From assembly GCA_949283255.1 (NCBI GenBank), contig CASDRS010000015.1, positions 40,689-104,688 of the forward strand: a stretch of DNA of 64,000 nucleotides, given 5' to 3'. Both the position numbers and the translations under genes were made by a program. Under the pieces are notes generated by a model, which worked only from the letters and a program-made list of their open reading frames with translations, was not told the DNA's origin and searched no databases. Every line of letters begins with the position of its first letter. The stretch's first letter is position 1. Below, in pieces: positions 40,953 through 51,765 of the stretch. This stretch comes from an uncultured bacterium. GTDB taxonomy: Bacteria; Cyanobacteriota; Vampirovibrionia; Gastranaerophilales; Gastranaerophilaceae.

Positions 40953-41930
40953 ATGAGCATAAATAATCAAAAATTAGGTGTATTTATTGTTCCGACAGGT
41001 ATAGGCGCCTCAGTAGGCGGGTATGCAGGCGATGCTGCGGGTTGGGCAAGAAGATTTTCAAAAGTCTCAAAACTAATTGTTAATCCTAACGTTGTAAACG
41101 CCGGCGGATTTTCGGGAATAAATGACAATATGTTATATGTTGAGGGGTATATTCTTGATGAGTTTATGAAGGGTTGTTTTAACTTAGAGCAATCTTTTGG
41201 AAACAAAATTGGAGTTGTATTTGATAATGCTATCCCTCAGGATGTGATAAATGTTCATATAAATACTATAAATGCTGTTAAAACTGTCTATGGAATTGAT
41301 ATCAAAAAATATATTTTGACTGAAGAACCTGTTGGTGTAGAGTTTGTTCTTGATAAAAACGGTGTGTCAAACGGAGAGGTTTTAAACCCAAAAACGCTGC
41401 TCAAAGCTTCTAAATCTTTGTTGTATGACGGTTGTGAGGCAATTGCGATTGTTTGTATGTTTGAAGATCCGGAGGCTGTCAATGAAGATTATGCAAACGG
41501 CTTTGGAACTGATCCTGTTGGTGGGGTTGAGGCTATATTGTCTCATTATATTTCTCAGGAGCTAAATGTTCCTTGTGCACATGCTCCTGCATTTTCTGAT
41601 TATCAAATTTATCCTGATATTGTTGATCCCAAGTCTGCGTCTGAGTATATTACTCCGACATTTTTGCCTTGTGTTCTTCTTGGGCTTGATAACGCTCCAA
41701 AAATTACAAAGTCTGACGGAGTTTCGGTTGATGATGTTGATTATGTTGTTATCCCTTATAATTCTGTCGGGTCTGCCGCTGTTTTGGCTGCTGTTGAGCG
41801 TGGAATAAAGGTTTTTGCTGTAAAAGAGAATGTAACAGCATTAGATGTTACTCCTGATAAGCTTGGAATTGCTGATGGAGTTTGTGTTGTAGATTCTTAT
41901 GAAGAGCTTTTGCAAATAATTTCTCATTAG
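40953..41930 (+). CDS. DUF3326 protein
   Basis: 325 codons. The start GVFIVPTGIGASVGGYAGDA, NPNVVNAGGFSGI, LYVEGYILDEF and the internal GFGTDPVGGVEAILSH match the DUF3326 family known chiefly from cyanobacteria and plastids, whose function is not established. The Gly-rich N-terminus suggests a nucleotide-binding or Rossmann-like site. It has no clear Shine-Dalgarno sequence. A TAATAT box ends 6 nt before the ATG, so the message may be leaderless. It follows a terminator and thus has its own promoter. Confidence 0.85.
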   Translation: MSINNQKLGVFIVPTGIGASVGGYAGDAAGWARRFSKVSKLIVNPNVVNAGGFSGINDNMLYVEGYILDEFMKGCFNLEQSFGNKIGVVFDNAIPQDVINVHINTINAVKTVYGIDIKKYILTEEPVGVEFVLDKNGVSNGEVLNPKTLLKASKSLLYDGCEAIAIVCMFEDPEAVNEDYANGFGTDPVGGVEAILSHYISQELNVPCAHAPAFSDYQIYPDIVDPKSASEYITPTFLPCVLLGLDNAPKITKSDGVSVDDVDYVVIPYNSVGSAAVLAAVERGIKVFAVKENVTALDVTPDKLGIADGVCVVDSYEELLQIISH

Positions 41931-42035
41931 GTTTTGTGTTGTTTTTTTACCATATTGGAGCTTGTTTTTACGATAAATAGTTTATTATTTCAGCAGGATA
42001 AATTATTAATTTTTTGTTTATTTTTTTAATGATTC

Positions 42036-42065
42036 TTGAAAAGGGTGTTATAACAATAATATAGA
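42036..42065 (+). promoter_or_regulatory. Possible dnaK promoter
   Basis: TTGAAA (42036-42041) and TATAGA (42060-42065) with an 18-nt spacer. No CIRCE-type inverted repeat is found between 41931 and dnaK, so HrcA control is not supported here. Confidence 0.4.
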
Positions 42066-42103
42066 AAAGTAATAAGCATGTAATTAAGTTAAAAAGGAGA
42101 TAA

Positions 42104-43951
<1,848 letters not shown>

Positions 43952-43977
43952 TTGTTAATTTAGTATTTAATAACTTT

Positions 43978-44009
43978 AAGGCAGACATATTTTATATGTC
44001 TGCCTTTTT
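43978..44009 (+). terminator. Intrinsic terminator of dnaK
   Basis: AAGGCAGACATAT / ATATGTCTGCCTT, 13 bp, 3-nt loop, followed by T residues. Confidence 0.93.
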
Positions 44010-44014
44010 GGTAC

Positions 44015-44044
44015 TTGACTTATTTCGTCGGGTGATAGTACACT
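44015..44044 (+). promoter_or_regulatory. Promoter giving a leaderless glycosyltransferase message
   Basis: TTGACT (44015-44020), 18 nt, TACACT (44039-44044). The next ATG (44051) lies 7 nt after the -10 box, at the expected transcription start. Confidence 0.5.
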
Positions 44045-44050
44045 AATTTT

Positions 44051-45052
44051 ATGGAAGAGAAAGTTTCGGTTATTGTACCGATTTATAATGTAGAAAATTA
44101 TCTTGCAAGATGTCTTGATACAGTTATTTCACAGACATACGATAATCTTGAGATTATTTGTGTTAATGACGGTTCGACGGACAAATCAGGTATTATTTTG
44201 GAACAGTATGGGAAATTTGATTCCAGAATTAAGATTATAACTAAAGAAAACGGCGGGCTCTCTTCTGCCAGAAATGCCGGTTTAGAAGTTGCTGAGGGCG
44301 AATATGTTTTATTCGTTGATTCGGATGATTATATTGCCTCTTGTGCTGTAGAAAATTTATGCAAAAATGCCGTTAAGAATAATTCTGATTTGGTTGTTTT
44401 TGATTACTTGTGGAAGTCTCCGCTTCGTGACGGACTAACTTTGGCTACAATAAAAGAATTTAAGGATTATTATAAAGATAAACCGTTTTCTATTGATAAA
44501 ATGGGTAGTTTATCATATAAGCTGGTTCCTGTTTCTGCGTGGACTAAATTGTATAAAATGAGTCTTATAAAGGATAATAATATTAGTTTTGTAAACGGTA
44601 TGATTTATGAGGATGTTCCTTTCTGGGCTGAAATTTATACAAGGGCTAAGAGAATTACATATTTGAGTGAGCCGTTATATTTTTATAATGTTCGTTCTGA
44701 TTCTATTATGGCTACCAAGGATAAGAAAGTCTTTGATATTATTGAGGCTTATAATAGGGTTGAAAATATATTGAAAGATTCAGGGTATTGGGATAAGTAT
44801 AAATCTGCAGTTTATGCTCTTATGATGTATGATTACTTCCATAAATTCCATTTGTTGAGCCCTGAATTTAGAGAAGAGTTTTTCAATAAGTTGAAAGGTT
44901 TACATAAAGATATTAATTATAAGCTGTATGAGGATGATTCTTATACTCCGGCAGAACAAGCTTGTGCAAAGCGTTTTCAATTATTGAATTCTGTTGATTA
45001 TACGACATTCTGTAATACTCCATTTGAGGTGCAATATCATGATAGAACCTAA
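44051..45052 (+). CDS. Family 2 glycosyltransferase
   Basis: 333 codons. GT-A domain with VSVIVPIYNVENYLARC, ICVNDGSTDKSGIIL, GLSSARNAGLEVAEGEYV and FVDSDDYI (DxD). It resembles the products of 30148 and 45039, so the three may be paralogues. No Shine-Dalgarno sequence precedes the ATG, which coincides with the predicted transcription start. The end overlaps the next gene by 14 nt. Acceptor and donor sugars cannot be read from the sequence. Confidence 0.9.
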   Translation: MEEKVSVIVPIYNVENYLARCLDTVISQTYDNLEIICVNDGSTDKSGIILEQYGKFDSRIKIITKENGGLSSARNAGLEVAEGEYVLFVDSDDYIASCAVENLCKNAVKNNSDLVVFDYLWKSPLRDGLTLATIKEFKDYYKDKPFSIDKMGSLSYKLVPVSAWTKLYKMSLIKDNNISFVNGMIYEDVPFWAEIYTRAKRITYLSEPLYFYNVRSDSIMATKDKKVFDIIEAYNRVENILKDSGYWDKYKSAVYALMMYDYFHKFHLLSPEFREEFFNKLKGLHKDINYKLYEDDSYTPAEQACAKRFQLLNSVDYTTFCNTPFEVQYHDRT

Positions 45053-46049
45053 GATATCCGTAATTGTTCCTGTTTATAACAGTCGTAAATATTTGAGAAA
45101 ATGTCTGGATTCTATCAGATTACAAACCTATGGCAATCTTGAGATAATATGTATTGATGATGGTTCTGACGATGGCAGTGTCGAAATCCTAGAGGAATAT
45201 AAGGGTCTTGATTCTCGTATTTCTGTTTATACTCAGGAAAGAGCCGGTGCGGCTTGCGCAAGAAATGCGGGGATGGAACATGCAAGTGGCGATTATATTG
45301 CATTTGTTGATGCTGATGATTGGATTTTGTTAAATCTTTATCAGACTTTTGTCGATGATTTGAATAAGCTTAATCGTGATATAGATATATATGTTTTTAA
45401 CGGTTGTGCTTATATGGCTCAGGGTAATGATATATTCCCTATAAATTACTTTGAGATTTCCGATTGGAACAAACATGAATCTAAATATACAATTCATGTT
45501 TTTGATGATTGTCAAAAACCTTTTACCAGAAATTTCGCCGTAATGAATAAAATATACAGGCGAGAATTTTTAAAATCAAAAAATATTAAATTCCCTCCGG
45601 GGTTAAAATATGAGGATATGCCATTTTGTATTGAGTCATTTTTAGCAGCATCTTCTATTATAATTAATGATGAAATCTTTTACAGATACAGACAAAATGT
45701 TGAAGGAAGTGCTTCTGTAGAAGTTGTACCAAAAGTTTTTGATATTTTTAAAGTTGTTGATCTTGTAGAACAACATGTTATGTCTTATGGGCTTTATGAA
45801 GATTATAAGTATGCTCTGTTTCAATACAAATACAACTCATTCTTTAAAAATTATGCGCATTGCCCGATAAATTTAAGAGAATCTTATTTTAATGAAATGA
45901 AATTTAGATTGTTGTCCGCTGAAACTCAAGATTTGGATAGCAGGGTAGTTGCGCAGTTGCGTAATTATGATATTTTCAAATTGATTAAAAATTCTCCAAG
46001 ACGTGAATTTGACAAGTTCTTTGACAAATTTAGCCATCAGGCTAATTGA
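45039..46049 (+). CDS. Family 2 glycosyltransferase
   Basis: 336 codons from ATG 45039, which is preceded by GAGGTG; the ORF can be extended to 44994 but without any signal. Motifs: ISVIVPVYNSRKYLRKC, ICIDDGSDDGSVEIL, GAACARNAGMEHASGDYI and FVDADDWI. Its start lies inside the preceding glycosyltransferase gene, so the pair is translationally coupled and probably acts on the same glycan. Confidence 0.9.
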   Translation: MIEPKISVIVPVYNSRKYLRKCLDSIRLQTYGNLEIICIDDGSDDGSVEILEEYKGLDSRISVYTQERAGAACARNAGMEHASGDYIAFVDADDWILLNLYQTFVDDLNKLNRDIDIYVFNGCAYMAQGNDIFPINYFEISDWNKHESKYTIHVFDDCQKPFTRNFAVMNKIYRREFLKSKNIKFPPGLKYEDMPFCIESFLAASSIIINDEIFYRYRQNVEGSASVEVVPKVFDIFKVVDLVEQHVMSYGLYEDYKYALFQYKYNSFFKNYAHCPINLRESYFNEMKFRLLSAETQDLDSRVVAQLRNYDIFKLIKNSPRREFDKFFDKFSHQAN

Positions 46050-46094
46050 TTGATATAATCTTGTATGATTTACTAAGATTTTAAAGGAGAAATT

Positions 46095-46289
46095 ATGAAA
46101 AAGATCTTAGTAATTGTTTCAATTTTTGTTTTATTTGGCGGGGCTGCTTATTCTTTCATCAACTCCGGAGTAGAAATTAATAACCAGCGCGGATGCTGTT
46201 CGCATCATGGCGGTGTTGCATCTTGCGGAAGTAATGGTTATTTTATCTGTGCTGACGGTTCGCAGAGTCCTACCTGTAGATGCAAGTAA
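46095..46289 (+). CDS. Small secreted cysteine-rich protein (CCSHHGG type)
   Basis: 64 codons. Residues 1-20 are a signal peptide. The mature part contains RGCCSHHGGVASCG and CADGSQSPTCRC, the CCSxHGG...CxDGxxSPxCxC arrangement known from a scattered family of very small exported proteins of unknown role. Six Cys and two His suggest disulfides or metal binding. An AAAGGAG site precedes the ATG. It is an independent unit ahead of a shared bidirectional terminator. Confidence 0.85.
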   Translation: MKKILVIVSIFVLFGGAAYSFINSGVEINNQRGCCSHHGGVASCGSNGYFICADGSQSPTCRCK

Positions 46290-46311
46290 GGTATCAAATC
46301 TATTATTTATT

Positions 46312-46342
46312 AAAAACGGCTCCTATTTTAGGAGCCGTTTTT
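46312..46342. terminator. Bidirectional terminator between 46095+ and secF
   Basis: A 14-bp stem (AAAAACGGCTCCTA / TAGGAGCCGTTTTT) with a TTT loop serves both converging units. Confidence 0.93.
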
Positions 46343-46369
46343 GTTTTATTAAACTAGCTGTAATTTATA

Positions 46370-47356
46370 TTATGCAGCTGCCTTCTTTGATTTTTTATCT
46401 TCCCAGAATTCTACAAGTACTGAGCAGAAGAAAATACTTGACCAAGTTCCGATTGCAATACCTAAAATCATTGCTAAAACGAAATCTTTTGTTGTTACAC
46501 CACCAAAGAAATATAATGCAAGTAATGTAATCAAAATTGTCAATGAAGTATTGATACTTCTTGCAAGTGTTTGGTTAACAGATGCATTCATAATTTCTCC
46601 GAATGTCATTTTCTTTGAATAATATCTCAAGTTTTCTCTAACTCTATCGAATACAACGATTGTATCGTGTACCGAGAAGCCTACTACCGTAAGAATTGCG
46701 GTGATGAATAAGCCGTCAACCTGAACATTGTAAAATATTCCAAGCAGAGCAAATACACCAACTACAAACAGTACGTCGTGCGCAATTCCGAGGATTGCAG
46801 CTAAGGCATAATCAAACTTAAATCTGATTGTCAGGTAAATTGTAATACCCAAAAATGCTAAGCCAACTGCAATTAGAGAGTTTTTAAATAACTCTTTCCC
46901 TAATGTCGGACCGACTGAACTTACTGATATCAAATCAGGGTTTTGGTAATCTTTTGATAAAGTACTTGTGATTTGATTTACAGTAGATGTTTCCTGTCCG
47001 ATAAATTTAGTTCTGATTGAAATAATATTTTTAATATCTTTATTTTCTTTTTGATTGTCCGCATTTGCGTGGATAATTTGGATATTTGGATTTTCCAACC
47101 CTATGTTTTCCAAATTAACTCTTATTTTGCCTAATGCATCATTTGAAATATTTTCTTTAACACCATATTGCAAAATAGTACCACCGGTATAATCAATACC
47201 TACTTTTAAAGGAATATGATTAGGATTATGGATTCCTGCCCATATTAAACCGATTACTCCAGGTAATAATAGCATTGCCGTAATACATAGCCATACAACT
47301 CTATATTTTACAATGTTTATAAGGTGTCTTGATGTTATTGTATTATCTGTTGTCAT
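46370..47356 (-). CDS. secF: Protein translocase subunit SecF
   Basis: 328 codons. Inner-membrane partner of SecD that uses the proton gradient to help SecYEG export proteins. One transmembrane segment near the N-terminus, a periplasmic domain with GIDYTGGTILQY, then five further segments with SSVGPTLGKEL and GFSVHDTIVVFDRVRENL, the family signature in the fourth. GAGG precedes the ATG by 7 nt. It is 18 nt downstream of secD in the same operon. Confidence 0.96.
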   Translation of the reverse strand: MTTDNTITSRHLINIVKYRVVWLCITAMLLLPGVIGLIWAGIHNPNHIPLKVGIDYTGGTILQYGVKENISNDALGKIRVNLENIGLENPNIQIIHANADNQKENKDIKNIISIRTKFIGQETSTVNQITSTLSKDYQNPDLISVSSVGPTLGKELFKNSLIAVGLAFLGITIYLTIRFKFDYALAAILGIAHDVLFVVGVFALLGIFYNVQVDGLFITAILTVVGFSVHDTIVVFDRVRENLRYYSKKMTFGEIMNASVNQTLARSINTSLTILITLLALYFFGGVTTKDFVLAMILGIAIGTWSSIFFCSVLVEFWEDKKSKKAAA

Positions 47357-47374
47357 TTTTTACCTCTTATTTCC

Positions 47375-48682
47375 TTAGTCTAAAATACCAAAGCGCGCAT
47401 TTTCACGTTTAGTTTCTTTTGCTTCATAAGCTTTGCCGATTTCAGACGCCTTCAACCCGAATAATGCAGGGTATTTTAATTCCCCTGTTCCAAATATTAA
47501 GTGCATAAAGTTCTTTGTAATTGTGATTGCACTAAACATTGAAACTACAACACCTATTGCTAGGGTTAATGCAAACCCCTTTACAATGCTTGACCCAAGC
47601 ATATATAGAATAATACTTGTGATGATTGTTGTCATATTTGAGTCAAAAATACTAGTGAATGCACGGTCAAAACCTGAATTAATTGCCGTAAATAGATTTC
47701 TTCCGGCTTTTAATTCCTCTTTCATTCTCTCAAATATCAAGATATTTGCATCGACCGCCATACCGATAGAAAGGATAAATCCGGCAATACCTGCTAATGT
47801 TAGTGTTACAGGAATAGCTTTGAATAATGCAAATAGAATTAAACTGTAGATAATAAGTGCTATGTCTGCGATTAAACCAGGTAATCTATATACAAGCACC
47901 ATAAACAACATTACAAATCCTAAGCCTAAAGCTCCTGCCAATTTAGATTTTGCAATACTGTCAGCACCCAATGTAGGTCCTACAGTGTTTTCTTCAACGA
48001 TTTTAGCAGGAACTGGAAGTGCACCTGCGTTTAGCAAGTTAACCATTCTTTCAGCTTCAGCATATTCAAATCCGCTGTCTCCACCTGAAATTTGAGCTTT
48101 TCCGCCATATATAGGCTCTCTGATAACAGGTGCTGATTGAAGTTCGCCATCAAAGAATATTGCCATCTGTTTGCCTACAAGATTCTTTGTTAATTCTGCA
48201 AACTTCTTTGAACCTTCAGCATTGAACTCTAAGGATACAACCCATTGACCTGAAGAGTCTGTACTTAAAGTTGATTTTGATAAATCTTGTCCGGTAAGTC
48301 CTACATCTTCCCAAGTTTGTTCTCCATTAGGTCCGACTGCTTCCTTTTTAAATACCAATTGTGCAGTCTCACCTAAGAAAGCTTTTGCTTCCTTTAAGTC
48401 TGTAACGTTCGGAATTTCGATTAAAAGTCTTTTGTCACCTACTTGTTGAACAACTGTTTCTGCAACACCGAGTTTGTTTACACGGTTTTCGATTGCAAAT
48501 TGTAGACGACTCATTACGTCAGGTGTAATTGTCGTAATATTTTTTGTCGTTTCAGCTTCGATGACAAGTCTGGAACCACCTACCAGATCAAGTCCCAATT
48601 TTGTCGGTTTTACGCAAATCGTTACTATTGATGCTATAACTATCAATACGATTGCCCAAAACAAGATAATTTTGTTTTTCAC
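47375..48682 (-). CDS. secD: Protein translocase subunit SecD
   Basis: 435 codons. Visible signatures are LGLDLVGGSRLVIEA at the first periplasmic domain, NTVGPTLGADSIAKS, and SIGMAVDANILIFERMKEEL in the fourth membrane helix. It has six predicted membrane helices. SecD of this length is the shorter, cyanobacterial or Gram-positive-like form. Operon with secF. dapA lies 82 nt upstream on the same strand; whether it shares the transcript is unclear. Confidence 0.96.
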   Translation of the reverse strand: MKNKIILFWAIVLIVIASIVTICVKPTKLGLDLVGGSRLVIEAETTKNITTITPDVMSRLQFAIENRVNKLGVAETVVQQVGDKRLLIEIPNVTDLKEAKAFLGETAQLVFKKEAVGPNGEQTWEDVGLTGQDLSKSTLSTDSSGQWVVSLEFNAEGSKKFAELTKNLVGKQMAIFFDGELQSAPVIREPIYGGKAQISGGDSGFEYAEAERMVNLLNAGALPVPAKIVEENTVGPTLGADSIAKSKLAGALGLGFVMLFMVLVYRLPGLIADIALIIYSLILFALFKAIPVTLTLAGIAGFILSIGMAVDANILIFERMKEELKAGRNLFTAINSGFDRAFTSIFDSNMTTIITSIILYMLGSSIVKGFALTLAIGVVVSMFSAITITKNFMHLIFGTGELKYPALFGLKASEIGKAYEAKETKRENARFGILD

Positions 48683-48764
48683 TTTGTTTCCCCTTTATTT
48701 ATATTGTTTTTTTATTGTTTTTATTTTATCCAAAATTTAATAGAAATTTGATTATGCGAGTAGG

Positions 48765-49658
48765 CTAATCAATTGTATATCTGTCAATAATCTTAAATAA
48801 ATCCTCTTTCTCATCTATCGTGAGTTCTACAAGAGGTCGCCTTACATAATCTTCTATTATTCCTAAATGAGCTAGTGCTGCTTTTACCGGTACCGGATTT
48901 GGTGCCATAAATAATTTTTTGAATGCAGGATAGAGTTTTCTGTGCATATTTAATGCAGCCTTTGCATCTCCTGTCTTATAATTTCTAATCATAGATTTCA
49001 ATTCGGTTCCAAGTATGTGCGATGTTACGGAAATTACACCGTGAGCACCAATTGATAGCATTGGAAGTGTCAAGCTGTCGTCGCCTGAATATATTACAAA
49101 ATCTTCAGGACAAAGCATTTTTAGCTCAGTTACAGCGTCCATATCAGCATAACTTTGTTTGATACCTACAATATTATCATATTTGTCAGCAAGTTTTGCT
49201 GCGGTTGCAGGTGCCATATTTACACCAGTTCTTCCTGGAATGTTGTAAATTATTATTGGAAGTGATGTACTTTCAGCTATTGCAGAAAAGTGTGCAATCA
49301 TACCTGCTTGAGATGGTTTGTTGTAGTATGGAACTACTGACAATATTGCGTCAACTTCTTCTTTCTCGGCCCATTTTGCTGATCTGATAGCAGTTTGTGT
49401 GCAATTTGAACCTGCATTCATAATGATTTTTGCTCTGTTTTCGTTTGCACGTTTGATTGTGCTCAGTAGTTCAAATTCTTCTTCGTGTGTAAGTGTAGGA
49501 CCCTCACCTGTCGTTCCTGCTACCAACAAAGCATCACTGCCGTGTTCTACAAGATGGTTAGTAAGCTCTTCCGCTTTATCAAAGTCTATTTCTCTCTTTG
49601 AATCAAATGGTGTTACCATTGCGGTAACAACTTCTCCGGCATCAAATCTTATTGCCAT
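48765..49658 (-). CDS. dapA: 4-hydroxy-tetrahydrodipicolinate synthase
   Basis: 297 codons. A TIM-barrel lyase of the diaminopimelate/lysine pathway, joining pyruvate and aspartate semialdehyde. The Schiff-base lysine is in VGIKQS (K167), the Thr in GTTGEGPTL (T50) and the catalytic Tyr in IIIYNIPGRTG (Y138). The length is normal. Diaminopimelate is also a peptidoglycan component. GAGG precedes the ATG. A long inverted repeat lies 78 nt upstream (49736-49776). Confidence 0.95.
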   Translation of the reverse strand: MAIRFDAGEVVTAMVTPFDSKREIDFDKAEELTNHLVEHGSDALLVAGTTGEGPTLTHEEEFELLSTIKRANENRAKIIMNAGSNCTQTAIRSAKWAEKEEVDAILSVVPYYNKPSQAGMIAHFSAIAESTSLPIIIYNIPGRTGVNMAPATAAKLADKYDNIVGIKQSYADMDAVTELKMLCPEDFVIYSGDDSLTLPMLSIGAHGVISVTSHILGTELKSMIRNYKTGDAKAALNMHRKLYPAFKKLFMAPNPVPVKAALAHLGIIEDYVRRPLVELTIDEKEDLFKIIDRYTID

Positions 49659-50002
49659 ATTTACCTCTTTCCCTATATCAACTCTTTATTTATCCTACAA
49701 CAAACTATGGTGTATTTCTATAAATATTAAGAAAATTGAAACTTTTGACGCCGTTTTTTCGGGGTAAAAGTTTCAACTGTGTTTATAAAATACTATTAAT
49801 GTTGCAGTTATCGAAATATTGGTTAAGTATAAGGGTGCCTGTGTTATTGAAGATTTCATAGGTTACCTTTATAAAAATAATTTAATATTGGTGGCTAGGC
49901 TGAACAAATCTTCTAATATGATAAAGGTTATCTTCTTGCAAATAGAGATCTGGTTTATATGTATGACAGGATTTGAGAATTTTATAATAAAAATAACAAG
50001 TC
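49659..50002. other. Non-coding gap between dapA and the XRE gene
   Basis: The only marked structure is the inverted repeat at 49736-49776. A 64-codon frame at 49819-50013 has a TTG start, no ribosome-binding site and no recognisable composition. I see no supported gene. Confidence 0.5.
49736..49776. repeat. Inverted repeat upstream of dapA
   Basis: TTGAAACTTTT and AAAAGTTTCAA are exact inverses, 19 nt apart; inside the loop CCG and CGG also pair around TTTTTT. It could be an operator, a leader hairpin or a remnant terminator. Confidence 0.6.
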
Positions 50003-50305
50003 CTATGTATTAATTATTTTATACAGATAAAGTATATTTTGTTTATCATCCATTGCCTGGATAACAGTTTTTTTCATGACTTCATAGGAAATTTTATTTT
50101 TAAAAAGGAACAATTCATATTCTTCAACCTCAAGAGCTTTTGCAATAGCTGACAATGTCTGTGCACTGGGATAATTGATGCCGTTTCCAATTTTGCTGAT
50201 GTTTTTTGTATCTATGCCAACCATTTCGGCAAATTGTTCCTGAGTATATTTTCTATATTTTCTTAATTTTCTTATTTGTGCGCCTAGATTTTTTTTGAGA
50301 GTCAT
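50003..50305 (-). CDS. XRE-family helix-turn-helix regulator
   Basis: 100 codons. HTH of the Cro/C1 type (QIRKLRKYRKYTQEQFAEM, then GINYPSAQTLSAIAKALE), with a short helical C-terminus. Related in layout to the regulator at 29679-30008. It is divergent from the glycosyltransferase block beginning at 50452 and may regulate it. AGAGG precedes the ATG. Confidence 0.9.
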   Translation of the reverse strand: MTLKKNLGAQIRKLRKYRKYTQEQFAEMVGIDTKNISKIGNGINYPSAQTLSAIAKALEVEEYELFLFKNKISYEVMKKTVIQAMDDKQNILYLYKIINT

Positions 50306-50395
50306 ATTTTATTCCTCTTTTTTTATTAACATCAAAAAATTAACATAATTAACTATCTGCTGGATAACAATTTTTTTGAAATTATATGTGATATG

Positions 50396-50423
50396 TTGAC
50401 AAGTTTGATTTATTTTGTACGAT
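50396..50423 (+). promoter_or_regulatory. Promoter of the third glycan block
   Basis: TTGACA (50396-50401), 16 nt, TACGAT (50418-50423), 29 nt before the ATG of 50452+. It lies between the divergent XRE gene and the block. Confidence 0.55.
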
Positions 50424-50451
50424 GTAAAAGTACTAAACAAGGAAATTTAAT

Positions 50452-51765
50452 ATGTCTGACAATTCTCAGAAACAATCATTTTTGGATAATATGTTTTCTT
50501 ACACTACTCGAGTCGACAATTATTGGTATTCTCAGGAATTTAAAATTGCCGGATTAAAAATAAAACATAGAATACCGCCGAAAGAGTATATTAATTCAGA
50601 AATATGTACGTCTGATAATAATAAGTTGTATGCCGATTTATGTAATTACACCAAAAAATATAAGAAAATTACATTATTTATTGACCATTCATACGGAGGC
50701 GGGTGTGACAAATATTTTTGGAATCAGGTTAGAAAACTTGATAAAACAGAAGTCATAGTAAGGCTGCAATATATAATTGATTACAATTGTTATCGTATTA
50801 CACTAAATGGAGCTTGCCGTAACTTTTCAATTTTTGATAAGGATATTGAAAATGTATTTAATCAGGTTACTAAATTTGGACTAGACAGAATTATCTTAAG
50901 TAATATTGTAGGCTATCCTTCCATTGATAGAATTTTTAAAGCACTAGCGGATTATAAAAAATCTAAGTCTTATTCAAAAATATTATATTGTTTACATGAT
51001 TACTATTGTATTTGTCCGGATTATGTTCTTCTTAAAGACGGTTATCTCAGATGCAAAGGGCACTGTAAACGTAAGGAATTTAACAAATGCTTTGAGTGTT
51101 CAATAGATTCAAGACTAGCAACAGACGACATAAAAAATCATATTCCATTAGCAAAATGGCGTGAAAAATGGCTGAACCTTTTTACAAACACTGTTGATGA
51201 AATCATATGTTTTTCAAATTCTTCCAAGATAATATTGGAAGATATTTATCCTTCTATCAAAAACAAAATAGTCGTTAAGCCGCATGAATTTCTTCCATTC
51301 AAACATTCCATACATATTGGAATAATAGGGAAAATATTTAGGCATAAAGGCAGCAGTATAATTGATGCAATAATAGATTACGCAGAACATAATAATATAT
51401 GTGATATCAGCATTTATGTGATAGGTAGTTATTATGGAAACCGTTCTGACAGCAAATTAATAAAAATATTGGGAGAATATGACCGGACAGAATTACCGTC
51501 AATTCTTAAACAACATCAAATTGATATGATATTTATTCCGTCAGTGTGGGACGAAACTTTTTGTTATACTGCACAAGAAGCTATAATGACAGACCTGCCG
51601 GTGTTATGTTTTGGCTTTGGAGGACAGGCAGAGCAGGTATCACAATATTCAAATGGGGTAATTTTGGAGGATATGAACCCTGAAATTATCTATAGTACAA
51701 TCAAACAAATTTACAATAACAATAATATGGAGAAATTGAATGTTAAATCTTTTAGAGAAGTTTAA
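50452..51765 (+). CDS. Glycosyltransferase (GT4-like)
   Basis: 437 codons. The C-terminal half has the GT-B signature region: HIGIIGKIFRHKGSS, VIGSYYGNRSD and the EX7E-type PSVWDETFCYTAQEA..LPVLCFGFGG segment. A Cys cluster (CICPDYVLLKDGYLRC, then CKR...CFEC) in the middle is unusual and may bind zinc. AAGGAAAT precedes the start. It overlaps the following WbsX-like gene by 26 nt. Confidence 0.85.
   Translation: MSDNSQKQSFLDNMFSYTTRVDNYWYSQEFKIAGLKIKHRIPPKEYINSEICTSDNNKLYADLCNYTKKYKKITLFIDHSYGGGCDKYFWNQVRKLDKTEVIVRLQYIIDYNCYRITLNGACRNFSIFDKDIENVFNQVTKFGLDRIILSNIVGYPSIDRIFKALADYKKSKSYSKILYCLHDYYCICPDYVLLKDGYLRCKGHCKRKEFNKCFECSIDSRLATDDIKNHIPLAKWREKWLNLFTNTVDEIICFSNSSKIILEDIYPSIKNKIVVKPHEFLPFKHSIHIGIIGKIFRHKGSSIIDAIIDYAEHNNICDISIYVIGSYYGNRSDSKLIKILGEYDRTELPSILKQHQIDMIFIPSVWDETFCYTAQEAIMTDLPVLCFGFGGQAEQVSQYSNGVILEDMNPEIIYSTIKQIYNNNNMEKLNVKSFREV

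Noticed and set aside
49819..50013. 64-codon plus-strand frame between dapA and the XRE gene
   Set aside because: TTG start, no ribosome-binding site, no recognisable composition, and overlap with the end of the XRE gene.
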